From: Verrucomicrobiaceae bacterium UBA1938
Lineage (GTDB): Bacteria; Verrucomicrobiota; Verrucomicrobiia; Verrucomicrobiales; Verrucomicrobiaceae
Length of the DNA: 64,000 nt
Assembly (NCBI GenBank): GCA_002336895.1
Contig: DDFC01000012.1
Span: 36,111-100,110, forward strand
Reading direction: 5' to 3'
The position numbers and the translations under genes were made by a program. Positions 51,237-59,820 of the stretch are shown one piece after another. Numbering within the stretch: the stretch's first letter is position 1; every line of letters begins with the position of its first letter. The notes under the pieces were generated by a model. That model had not been told where the DNA came from, ran no database searches, and saw only the letters and a list, made by a program, of their open reading frames with translations.

Positions 51237-52610
51237 TCAGCCCAGTCCAGGCACGCTCCAGCCGTCCCGGTACTTCCTCACCAGCTGGGCGTTGAGCTCA
51301 GGCCGGTTCGTCACCTGCCCGGCAGCGGCGTCCCATTCGATCCAGCCGCCCGGATTGCGCTCAGCCAGCACCCCGAGGAGCACCGCCTCCGTCAGCGGGC
51401 AGCCATAGGTGGGCAGGTCGGCGGCGGCCTTTTCCCCCTTCATGCAGGCGTCCACCCAGTCGGTGTAGTGGTTGGCGATGCGTGTCTTCGGATAGGCAAA
51501 GCCCGTGAACTTTTCCTCCGGCACCAGCCAGGGACGCTGGCTGTGCGGTTTGAAGATGCTCCCGTTTTCGCCTATGAAGAAGATGCCGCTCGGCGTGTCC
51601 TTGGTCAGCACCGAGGGCTTGATGACCCGTGAGTCATACGGGTAGCCGCCATCCGTCCAGGTCATCTTGATCTTGTCACTGGAAGTCAGGGCCGTGCCTG
51701 GAAACTCAAACTCAAGATGCCGCTTCTGCGCATACAGGTCTCCTTTGCTGCCCTCGTCCAGGCATCGCACCCGCGTCGGCGCCATGAGACCGAGGCAGGA
51801 GGAGACGACATCAAAATAGTGGCAGCCCATGTCTCCCATCATGCCCACGCCGAAATCCACCCAGGAGCGCCACATGGAGGGGTGGTAGGCCCCTTCAAGA
51901 AACGGCACTTCATTGGCGACTCCCAGCCACAGGTTCCAGTCGAGATTTGCGGGCACCACATCGGCCTGCGCCTTGCGCTCCGTCACCTTGGGCCACCAGT
52001 TGGCCTTTTTGTTCTCCCAGCAGATGACCTCCTTCACCTTGCCAATGGCCCCGCTCTTGATGAGATCGACCGCCAGCAGGGTCTCGATGGTGGAGTGCCC
52101 CTGCGTGCCCATCTGCGTGGTGACACCCGCCTTCGCCGCCTCGGCACCGAGAATCCGCGCCTCATGGATGTGATGCGTCAGCGGCTTCTGCAAATAGACA
52201 TGCTTCTTTGCCCGCAGTGCCATCACCGCCATGGCTGCATGCATGTGATCCGGCGTGCCGATCGTCACCGCATCCACGCTGTCCCCCATTTTGGCGATCA
52301 TCTCACGATAATCACGAAACGTCGCCGCCCCCTCCAGCCGACTGGCCGCATCCGGGTCCTGCAGCTCCTTCCGCCGCGTGGCATTGCCGCCACGTGCCAG
52401 CTCCAGCGTCTTCGCATCCACATCACACATCCCCACCAACCGCACCTTGGAGTGCTGCAGTACGCTCATCATCGTCACCGCCCCCATCCCGCCCACACCG
52501 ATGGAGGCGACTTGGAACATGGAGTTCGGAGAGCGTGCGCTCAGGATGGCGGGAGCGGAAACGGACGCGGTGGCTGCGAGAGACTTCTTGAGGAAATGGC
52601 GGCGGTTCAT
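51237..52610 (-). CDS. Tat-exported Gfo/Idh/MocA-family oxidoreductase
   Basis: A 457-aa NAD(P)-dependent oxidoreductase with a Tat signal (NRRHFLKKSLAATASVSAP) from ATG 52610. Its Rossmann motif is ASIGVGGMGAVTM, with CDVD at the end of strand 2. The usual EKP is QKP here (VYLQKPLTHHIHEA). The C-terminal domain has GCHYFD and WTDGGYPYDS. Exported members of this family are common in PVC bacteria, where the tightly bound cofactor is carried through Tat. The substrate is unknown. It follows the PSCyt1-WD40 gene by 46 bases. Confidence 0.87.
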   Translation of the reverse strand: MNRRHFLKKSLAATASVSAPAILSARSPNSMFQVASIGVGGMGAVTMMSVLQHSKVRLVGMCDVDAKTLELARGGNATRRKELQDPDAASRLEGAATFRDYREMIAKMGDSVDAVTIGTPDHMHAAMAVMALRAKKHVYLQKPLTHHIHEARILGAEAAKAGVTTQMGTQGHSTIETLLAVDLIKSGAIGKVKEVICWENKKANWWPKVTERKAQADVVPANLDWNLWLGVANEVPFLEGAYHPSMWRSWVDFGVGMMGDMGCHYFDVVSSCLGLMAPTRVRCLDEGSKGDLYAQKRHLEFEFPGTALTSSDKIKMTWTDGGYPYDSRVIKPSVLTKDTPSGIFFIGENGSIFKPHSQRPWLVPEEKFTGFAYPKTRIANHYTDWVDACMKGEKAAADLPTYGCPLTEAVLLGVLAERNPGGWIEWDAAAGQVTNRPELNAQLVRKYRDGWSVPGLG

Positions 52611-52656
52611 GGAATTAGGGAACGCGGCAGATGAGAACTCTCTGTCAGCCGCACGA

Positions 52657-55600
52657 TCACCTGCCCGCCACACCCGCCGGCTTGCGAATCTTCATCAGCA
52701 GCGGGAAGCTTGTCTGCAGCCCGGCGCTGTCGTGCTCATTGCGTGCAGAGCTGAGGGCGGCGTGGATGAGCGCATCCTGATCCTTCACCCAGTTCGCAGC
52801 GCGGAAGAAGATGGGGCGCTCGTTTTCCTTTTCGCGGATCTGCACTCCGTTGAGGCCGATGTCATCCACGATCACCCCATGGGGCAGGCCATGCACATCG
52901 AGATTAAGGATTCCGTCGTTGCCCATGCGCACGGCGCGGATCCAGGCCTTCACCGCCTGCCCCGGAGCCAGGGTGATTTCGAGAGGCTTGGTCTCGTCCT
53001 TGATCTCACGCATCACCGCTTTGCCCCCGGCATCCGGCTCCATGACGATGATGAACTTCGGCGCGGCCCCCAGCGTGACCTTGCCAAAGCTTCCAGCATC
53101 ATGCGAGAGAGCCTTGGACTTCGCCGTGATCTTGAGCTTGCTCCAGTCGGCATTCGCAGTGGCATCCGGTGCGGCGCGCAGGCTGCCGCTGATCAGGTCG
53201 TGCCCAGCCTCGATGATCATCGGTGACGAGGCATAGTATCCGGCCGGCAGGCCCGTGACCTCAATCTGGATGGGGTAATCAAAACCATCCACACGCTCGG
53301 CACGGAATGAGAAGCCGATGGAAGCACCGGGCATCACCGTAGGGTTCATCCCGGCCAGCTTCACGCTGAAGTCAGGCATGGGCTGGCGGATGGTGAGCGC
53401 ATAGACATAGCGCTCGCCCCCCCAGCCGCGCGTGTCGGTGACCTTGATGACATAGCGCCCATCCGCAGGCGCGGTGAATGTCAGGCGTGAATCGCTGCCG
53501 ATCTTGCGATCCCCGCTGTCATCGTTCGTGTAGTTCAGCGTAAACACAGGCAGGCCGTTTGGCACGATCTCACTGCCGACGGGCTTCGGCTCCACGGTGT
53601 AGCACGGCTCATCGAGCGAGTGCGAATTCGCCGTGGTGTCAAAGTAGGCGCGACGCTTGCCGCCGGTGGTGTAGAAGAAGCAGCCGCCGTCCGGCCCGCG
53701 CGGCATGCGAATGATCTTCATCACGTCGCCGTTGAAATAGACAAACTCATTCAGCTCCATCTCCTCCCAGTTTTGCAGGCGGATGTCAGGGTTGTTGGCA
53801 TCCACGCTGCGGAAGTTGTTGTAGCTGTCGCGCACGGCTTGCAGCAGCAGACGCTGCACAGGCTTGCCGTCGGCATGCAAGATCTCCAGCTTTGTGTCCG
53901 CAGGCGATCTCGCCATGTCTGCCAGCGTCTCAATGATCCACGTCTGCCCCTTTTGGCTGTCGAAGGCGAAGTGATCAATGTCACCGGCCTTGGAGATGCA
54001 TGCATTCACCGTTGCTGGCACCGGGACGTTTTGCGCTTTGGCGATGCCATCATTGCCAGCCACTTCCTCGACCTGTGTCAGTCCACTCACCCGCAGCGTG
54101 GGCATGGAGCGGAAACGCAACGCCTTGGCATCCAGCGGCACATTCATCATGCCTTCCTTCTCAGGCTTCATCATCACGGCGGCTTTGTCCCCCAGATGAT
54201 GACCGATGAGAGAAACACGCACCTCTTTCCCTGCCTGTGCGGTGAGCGGCGACCAGGCGGTGACATACGGCAGCGCTCCCAGAGTGAGGCGGTACGAATG
54301 CTCTGCGCTGCCATCCATCGTGGTGTTGCTCACCACCGCGATATATTCGCCATCCGCAGGCGCTTTCCAGGCCAGGAATGGATCGGTGCCGCTGTCTAGG
54401 CCACGATTCACGGCCAGCACGTTGTGCTGTGCATCCAGGATCTCCACCGTGGGGGATTTCGCCTTGCTTCCGATCTGCGCCACGGCGAGGTCAAACACCA
54501 GTTCCTCCCCAGCCTTCGCCTTGAACTGGTACGCATCATGCTGGCCGATCTCCGTCAGCGTGCCCCACAGGCTCGCTGGCAGCGCGGCAATGCTGACCGC
54601 TCCTTCTTTGAAATCCGCCGCCTTGGCGACCATCGGCGCGATGTCATCGGCATAGATCTTCATCCGTGCAGACTCGCCGGCGGCGCTCTTCAGCCACACC
54701 TCATAGGCCCCACGCGGCACGTCGGGGCCAGCGGTGATTTTGACTCTCGCTGTCGTCGGCTTGACCGTGCTCTTCACCAGCTGTGCCTTGATGCCGGGAT
54801 GTGAAGTCATGACCTGCATCTCTGCGGTGATGTTTTTGCCAGCAATGCTCACCATCAGCTCACCACCGATGTATGCCGCATGCGGATTGACCCGCGCCAG
54901 CTCAGGCTTCGCGGCCATCGCCGGTTTCGCGGGCGCAGGAGCCATCACCACCTTGCCCGTGGCAGACTCATAGACACTCAGACTGCCATCCACACGCCCG
55001 GCCACGAGCTGCGCCTTGTCGGTAAAAGCGAGCGCCGGAGACCAGTCCGGCTGCTTTTCCAGCGGCACCTTTTCCGTGAGATCGGCGGTGTTCCAGATTT
55101 TGAGCGACTTGTCCGTCGAGGTGGACGCCAGCAGATGACCGTCCATCGACAGCGCCAGATTCAAGATGCCGCCCTCATGCGCAAAGCGGCTCGTGACGAT
55201 CTTGTTCGTCCCCTCCTTGGCATCAGCACTGATGTTCCACTGGCGGATGCGGTTGTCCCCGCCTGCGGCAAAGAGATGTTTGCCATCCGCACTGAAAACC
55301 ACGCTCGTCTGCTCCTTCGTCGGCTGGGAGAGCGTATCGAGCCGCTGCCCGCCCGGGATGCTCCACAGCTTCACCGTGCGGTCCGCGCTCGCGCTGGCCA
55401 GCACCTTGCCGTCCGCGCGGAATGACAGGCCGTTCACCGCGCCATTGTGTCCTTTCAGCAGCGCGATCTCCTTCCCCGTCGCCGCGTCCCACAGGCGGAT
55501 CTTCTGATCGTAAGCCCCCGTGGCGATCATTTTTCCATCCGGCGAAACCGCCAGTGCATACGCCGCATCCAGATGCCCTTCAAACGACTGCGCAGGCATG

Positions 55601-56265
55601 CCGTCGCTCGTCTTCCAGCTCCTCACAATGCCCACGATGCCCGCCTCGCCACCGGCCGCATACACCGTCGCGCCATCCGGTGAAAACGCCACTGCATTGG
55701 CCTTGCCCTTGAACCCCGTAAGCTTGCGCACCACGGCCCGTGTCACCGGATTGATCAGCCCCACCTCACCATAGCGCCCCACGGCGATGAACTGGACCTT
55801 GGGTGAAAAGGCCACCGCCTGCACCGCATGCTTCGGCGGCACCGTTGGCATGATCTGCGGAGTGATGACTTCTTTCGGCATCGGCTTTGCCTCCGCCATC
55901 GCCGGGCCTTTGGCGCCGGCATTGATCCACGTCTTGATCAGCGCGATCTCTTCAGCCTTGAGCTTCTCACGCTTGCCGGGCGGCATGAATTCATTTTTCC
56001 CACCACGGCCTGAATGCCCTTCGAGAAACTTCACCAGCAGGCTCTCATCAGCCTTCCCTGCAACAATCGCCACGCCCTCCTTGCCGCCCTTCATCAGGTT
56101 GCCAAACGTGTCCAGCTTGAACTCCCCGTCTGCATCCGTGTCATCATGACAGTCGATGCAGTAGGTGTCCCACAGCGGCACGATCTGCTTGGTGTAATCC
56201 ACGGTCTGAGCATGGACAGCGGTGACAAAAACCATCCAAAGAAAAATCTGCCGGATAAAGCTCAT
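52657..56265 (-). CDS. Exported cytochrome PSCyt1 fused to WD40 repeats and beta-sandwich domains
   Basis: A 1202-aa secreted protein. Signal peptide, then a PSCyt1 domain with CIDCH haem site (36-40) and MPPGKREKLKAEEIALIKTW. A WD40 propeller follows at about 145-440 (AVAFSPDGATVYAAGG, SVSPDGKMIATGAYDQKIRLWD-type blades). From about 470 on come Ig-like and pre-peptidase-type C-terminal domains (EYIAVVSN and YVIKVTDTRGWGGE segments). Proteins of this layout are widespread in Planctomycetota and Verrucomicrobiota next to DUF1549/DUF1501 genes. A role in extracellular electron flow or polysaccharide breakdown is suspected but unproven. Confidence 0.85.
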   Translation of the reverse strand: MSFIRQIFLWMVFVTAVHAQTVDYTKQIVPLWDTYCIDCHDDTDADGEFKLDTFGNLMKGGKEGVAIVAGKADESLLVKFLEGHSGRGGKNEFMPPGKREKLKAEEIALIKTWINAGAKGPAMAEAKPMPKEVITPQIMPTVPPKHAVQAVAFSPKVQFIAVGRYGEVGLINPVTRAVVRKLTGFKGKANAVAFSPDGATVYAAGGEAGIVGIVRSWKTSDGMPAQSFEGHLDAAYALAVSPDGKMIATGAYDQKIRLWDAATGKEIALLKGHNGAVNGLSFRADGKVLASASADRTVKLWSIPGGQRLDTLSQPTKEQTSVVFSADGKHLFAAGGDNRIRQWNISADAKEGTNKIVTSRFAHEGGILNLALSMDGHLLASTSTDKSLKIWNTADLTEKVPLEKQPDWSPALAFTDKAQLVAGRVDGSLSVYESATGKVVMAPAPAKPAMAAKPELARVNPHAAYIGGELMVSIAGKNITAEMQVMTSHPGIKAQLVKSTVKPTTARVKITAGPDVPRGAYEVWLKSAAGESARMKIYADDIAPMVAKAADFKEGAVSIAALPASLWGTLTEIGQHDAYQFKAKAGEELVFDLAVAQIGSKAKSPTVEILDAQHNVLAVNRGLDSGTDPFLAWKAPADGEYIAVVSNTTMDGSAEHSYRLTLGALPYVTAWSPLTAQAGKEVRVSLIGHHLGDKAAVMMKPEKEGMMNVPLDAKALRFRSMPTLRVSGLTQVEEVAGNDGIAKAQNVPVPATVNACISKAGDIDHFAFDSQKGQTWIIETLADMARSPADTKLEILHADGKPVQRLLLQAVRDSYNNFRSVDANNPDIRLQNWEEMELNEFVYFNGDVMKIIRMPRGPDGGCFFYTTGGKRRAYFDTTANSHSLDEPCYTVEPKPVGSEIVPNGLPVFTLNYTNDDSGDRKIGSDSRLTFTAPADGRYVIKVTDTRGWGGERYVYALTIRQPMPDFSVKLAGMNPTVMPGASIGFSFRAERVDGFDYPIQIEVTGLPAGYYASSPMIIEAGHDLISGSLRAAPDATANADWSKLKITAKSKALSHDAGSFGKVTLGAAPKFIIVMEPDAGGKAVMREIKDETKPLEITLAPGQAVKAWIRAVRMGNDGILNLDVHGLPHGVIVDDIGLNGVQIREKENERPIFFRAANWVKDQDALIHAALSSARNEHDSAGLQTSFPLLMKIRKPAGVAGR

Positions 56266-56328
56266 GGTGAAACAGCGGTAGGTTGAGAGAAATGTTGAAA
56301 AAAAGCAGCAGGCCAGGATAATTCGTTC

Positions 56329-56550
56329 ATGACCTCCAGCGAACTCAGCAAACTCCAGGCATTGTCCTTTGAGGAAAAGCTCTGGTTGATGGACGCCCTC
56401 TGGATGAACAGCAAACCCACTGCCGAGCCGTCGGTGACTGAGGCTGAAAAACTGGAACTCGACTCACGCTGGGCGCGGTTTGAACGGGATCCCTCGCGGG
56501 CGCTTACGCTGGAACAATTTGATGCCCTCATCAAAGCCAGGCACGGATGA
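56329..56550 (+). CDS. Addiction-module antitoxin (TIGR02574 family)
   Basis: A 73-aa helical antitoxin with the family pattern SFEEKLWLMDALW and a C-terminal LEQFDALIKARHG. It pairs with the ParE/RelE toxin; the stop overlaps the toxin start as ATGA. The pair is encoded against the direction of the surrounding PVC-type operon. Confidence 0.85.
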   Translation: MTSSELSKLQALSFEEKLWLMDALWMNSKPTAEPSVTEAEKLELDSRWARFERDPSRALTLEQFDALIKARHG

Positions 56551-56867
56551 AACAGATCCGTATCCTTCCCGAGGTTTGGGATGATCTCGACGAGGCTGCT
56601 TCCTGGTACATCCAGAAAGAAGACCGTGAGCTTGGCCGTCGTTTTGTGGCTGCTTTCAGATCTCAGTTGCCCGAAATCGCCAGCTTTGCAGGAACCCATC
56701 GCCTGATCTACAAAGAGTTCAGCCGCGTCTTCGCCAAGCCCTTCCCTTATGCGATCTACTTCCGCATCAAGGATGACTGGGTGGTGGTGACATTGCTTTG
56801 GCATACTGCGAAAAACCCTGCGGACTTAAAAAACACGCTCAATGAGCGTGATTCAGGCGATCAATGA
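56547..56867 (+). CDS. ParE/RelE-family toxin
   Basis: A 106-aa RelE/ParE-fold toxin: DDLDEAASWYIQKED, GRRFVAAFRSQL, FAKPFPYAIYFRIKDDWVVVTLLWHTAKNP. The fold can act on gyrase (ParE) or mRNA in the ribosome (RelE); the sequence alone does not decide. The 3' end contains, in its antisense, a complete intrinsic terminator for the DUF1549 gene and overlaps that gene's stop by 7 bases. Confidence 0.85.
   Translation: MKQIRILPEVWDDLDEAASWYIQKEDRELGRRFVAAFRSQLPEIASFAGTHRLIYKEFSRVFAKPFPYAIYFRIKDDWVVVTLLWHTAKNPADLKNTLNERDSGDQ
56828..56850 (-). terminator. Intrinsic terminator of the DUF1549 gene, inside the toxin ORF
   Basis: In the minus-strand RNA, CACGCTC and GAGCGTG form a perfect 7-bp stem with an ATT loop, followed by six U. 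It begins 10 bases after the DUF1549/DUF1553 stop. The same bases code for the toxin C-terminus on the other strand. Confidence 0.75.
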
Positions 56868-59059
56868 TTAAACAAAAACTCCTTCGAACTCATCAGTCCC
56901 CAAAAGATGTCTTCGAGAGTGGTCCGGCGGTCATCGGCTGAAGCCTTGGCCAGCATGGAGGCAGCCTTGGCACTTTCACGCTCGGTGGGCAGGCGCGTCA
57001 GCGCGATCAGGTAGGCCTCCTCAATGACCTTCTCGTTGCTCAGCTTGCTGGTCAGCAGCGCATCCAGGCGATTGTCCTTCTGCGCCAGCTTCTGGTTGAG
57101 CGTCTCACCGTTGGCGATGTGCAGCGCCTGGGCCATGCTGGGCTCGTTGGTGCGTTCACACTCACAGGTGGCCACACGGTCGGCTCGGCCAAAGCTCTTG
57201 AGGAAATAGCTGGCGATGTTGCTGTCCGGCAGTTGCAGGGCGCGGAAGCCCATCGGGTAGCTCTCGCTGGTGCCTTTATTGGCGTTGCGTTTGTCGATCT
57301 TGAAGGTGGTGGGCGCAGCGGTCACCTGGGACACCGTGTCCAGCAGCACCTCAGCCTTCAGGCGACGCGGCACATAGTGCGAGCCATAGCGCAGATCCGT
57401 GATGTTCTCCGGCAAAGTCACGCTGCTGCGCTGATAGGTCTCGCTTTGCAGGATGGCGCGCATAAGCGCCTTGAGGTCAAACTTGGCCTTCACCAGCTGC
57501 TCACACGCGGCGGCAAAGAGCGGCTCGTTGCTGGCGGGATTCGTCACACGCAGATCGTCCACAGCTTCCACGAGGCCGGAGCCAAAAAAATTCGCCCACA
57601 CGCGGTTCACGATGGCGCGCTGGAAAAGCTTGTTGTCGGCACCCGTGAGCCACTTCGCCAGCGGCACTCGGCGGTCTTCGGTGGAGGTCATCGAGACGGG
57701 CGTGGTCACATCCAGCGGGTGCGGTGGCTGCGGCTTGCCAGTGAGCGGCTGCACCAGTTCGCCATCCGCTGCGGAAAACAGTACGCGCTCATCCGCTTGC
57801 GCCCCATTCTTCGTGCGCACTCGGGACAGCATGTTGGCAAAGGCAAAGTACTCGTTGTTCGTCCACTTCTCCATCGGGTGGTTGTGGCACTTCGCGCAGG
57901 CGATGGAAGTGCCCAGGAAGGCCACGCTGATGGTCTCCGCGCACTTGGTGGGCTCGTCGTTCAGGATGAAGAAGTTCCCCGCGCCGTTTTCCAGCGTGCT
58001 GCCGGTGGCGGTCAGAAGATCCCGCACCATCACATCCCACGGCGTGTTCGCGGCCACATTGCGGCGGATCCAGTTGTAGTAGGACCACATCGCCTGCGGC
58101 ATCAGCTTGTCACCATTCACCAGCAGCAGGTCACTCCAGCGGTGCGACCAGTAATCCACAAACTCAGGCCGCTGCAGCAGCAACTCGATCAAGCGGTCGC
58201 GTTTGTCAGCATTCTTGTCATTCAGGAAGGCGCGAGTCTCCTCCAGCGATGGCAAAACGCCGATCGTATCCAGAAACGCACGCCGCAGAAATTCGTGATC
58301 GTCAGCGCGGCCTGAAGGCGGGATGTTCAATGCACGCAGTTTCTTGAGCACCTGCTCGTCGATGAAATTTCGCGGCTTCATCTGCGCAAAGGCTGGCTCA
58401 TCCACCACGCCATCGCTCGGCACCACCAGTGTGGATACCGTCAGGAGGCTCAAGTACCACGCGCTGATGGCTGTTTCCCCTCGGCCGGTCGTTTTCACCA
58501 CGCCCTGCTCGTCCACGGTGGCCACGCTGGCATTCACGCCATTGTACTTGGCCCAGCGCGTCACATCCTCGCTGTGGCCGTCGCTGAACTTCGCGGTGAC
58601 CTTGAGCTTCAGCATCGTCCCGGGTTTCGTCACCAGTTGCTTCGGCTCCACATCCAGCGCCACGATGCGCGGATCATCTGCCTTCGGCCCCGGCGCACCG
58701 GCGGCGATCCAGTCGGCGATGGCCTTGTACTCAGGCGAGTTCACCTCAAAGCGCTTGTCCCCCTTATGCGGCACCGCCTTCACAGCCTTGAGCAAAAACA
58801 AACTGCGCGCCGGATCTTCCAGCGTCAGCCTGCGCCCGTTGGCACTGCGAGTGACGGAGATCCAATCCCCCTCATCATCAAACCCACGCAGTGAAAGCCG
58901 GAAGCCCCCCTGCCCCGCAGCTGCGCCGTGGCACGCACCCATCGCGCATCCATAGCGCGTGAGGATCGGCTGGATGGTATTGCGGAAAGATGGGGCTTCA
59001 GCGGCTTGGAGCATCGATCCACCAAGCAGAAATATAAGGCTCAATTTGTGACTGTTCAT
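56861..59059 (-). CDS. DUF1549/DUF1553 (PSD1-type) exported haem protein
   Basis: A 732-aa exported protein of the planctomycete-specific cytochrome group. After the signal peptide come a CAMGACHG site (38-45, C-x4-CH, the usual form in this family), then an Ig-like (BIG2-like) domain around residues 145-210. A DUF1549 domain follows, with FLDTIGVLPSLEETRAFLND and a second haem-like CAKCHNHP. The C-terminal DUF1553 has RAIVNRVWANFFGSGLV and SSKEFLFNH. Such proteins occur with DUF1501 partners in large numbers in PVC genomes. The function is unknown. Confidence 0.88.
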   Translation of the reverse strand: MNSHKLSLIFLLGGSMLQAAEAPSFRNTIQPILTRYGCAMGACHGAAAGQGGFRLSLRGFDDEGDWISVTRSANGRRLTLEDPARSLFLLKAVKAVPHKGDKRFEVNSPEYKAIADWIAAGAPGPKADDPRIVALDVEPKQLVTKPGTMLKLKVTAKFSDGHSEDVTRWAKYNGVNASVATVDEQGVVKTTGRGETAISAWYLSLLTVSTLVVPSDGVVDEPAFAQMKPRNFIDEQVLKKLRALNIPPSGRADDHEFLRRAFLDTIGVLPSLEETRAFLNDKNADKRDRLIELLLQRPEFVDYWSHRWSDLLLVNGDKLMPQAMWSYYNWIRRNVAANTPWDVMVRDLLTATGSTLENGAGNFFILNDEPTKCAETISVAFLGTSIACAKCHNHPMEKWTNNEYFAFANMLSRVRTKNGAQADERVLFSAADGELVQPLTGKPQPPHPLDVTTPVSMTSTEDRRVPLAKWLTGADNKLFQRAIVNRVWANFFGSGLVEAVDDLRVTNPASNEPLFAAACEQLVKAKFDLKALMRAILQSETYQRSSVTLPENITDLRYGSHYVPRRLKAEVLLDTVSQVTAAPTTFKIDKRNANKGTSESYPMGFRALQLPDSNIASYFLKSFGRADRVATCECERTNEPSMAQALHIANGETLNQKLAQKDNRLDALLTSKLSNEKVIEEAYLIALTRLPTERESAKAASMLAKASADDRRTTLEDIFWGLMSSKEFLFNH

Positions 59060-59065
59060 ACAGCG

Positions 59066-59779
59066 TTACCAGGAAGTGAAAAGTGAAACGCCTTTGGCCT
59101 GGGCGTAACTTTGCAGCATTTCTGCCATGTGGAGAACCGCCTCATAGGTGTCACCGCCGCCATATTTAAGGAGCAGATTGACGCGCACGCTCTCATGGAG
59201 GTCTCGGTTGCGGTTGCCGCGGTCTGGCGGCGGAATGACCATGCTCTGCTGAGCAGCATCCTTGTCTGTGGCGGGTGACGCAGCGAGAATGTCAATCAAT
59301 TGGAATGCTTCCTTCAACGAAACCTGTTTCATCAAATGGAAAATCCGGCCATCAGGCGACAGCCTGAACAAAGTATTCTCGGCAGGTGTCACCGACTGCC
59401 CTGAAGGCATGGAGATCGTTTGATTGGGTTCGGCCTCCTCCAAGGTGATGATCACTTCGTCCGCATGCCACCAAATCACATAAGGCTCCACCCCGTCAGG
59501 CTCAACGCCATCATTATGAGTAGAACTGTACACACCCGCTTGTGTCGGAAACTTTGGATAGACCAGCCTCAGCTTTTTAAGCTGCTCAGGGGTAAAGCTG
59601 ATGACACCCGTTTTCGACACCTCTTCGATTTGCAGGTCTGACATCTTCAGTGATATGTACTCACAGCCGACGGATCGATATTTTGCATTGATCGATGAAT
59701 AGGGCAGGCCGTCCGCATGCGCCATCTGCGCAAGCACCATTGCTGCCGTGATACACAGGCTGAGATGACGAAACATCAT
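59066..59779 (-). CDS. Exported protein of unknown function in the DUF1549/DUF1501 operon
   Basis: A 237-aa protein from ATG 59779 (a second ATG follows at 59776), with signal peptide (LSLCITAAMVLAQMAHA). I recognise no family in the mature part; the EEAEPNQTISMPSGQSVTPA region is Pro/Gln/Ser-rich, and the C-terminal half is helical. The larger frame in which it sits starts inside the DUF1501 gene and is not used. The gene lies 41 bases after DUF1501 and 6 bases before DUF1549, so it is surely cotranscribed. Confidence 0.72.
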   Translation of the reverse strand: MMFRHLSLCITAAMVLAQMAHADGLPYSSINAKYRSVGCEYISLKMSDLQIEEVSKTGVISFTPEQLKKLRLVYPKFPTQAGVYSSTHNDGVEPDGVEPYVIWWHADEVIITLEEAEPNQTISMPSGQSVTPAENTLFRLSPDGRIFHLMKQVSLKEAFQLIDILAASPATDKDAAQQSMVIPPPDRGNRNRDLHESVRVNLLLKYGGGDTYEAVLHMAEMLQSYAQAKGVSLFTSW

Positions 59780-59820
59780 GAATGAAACGCGGTAAGGTTT
59801 TGGCGGCAGAGGCACCCGCT

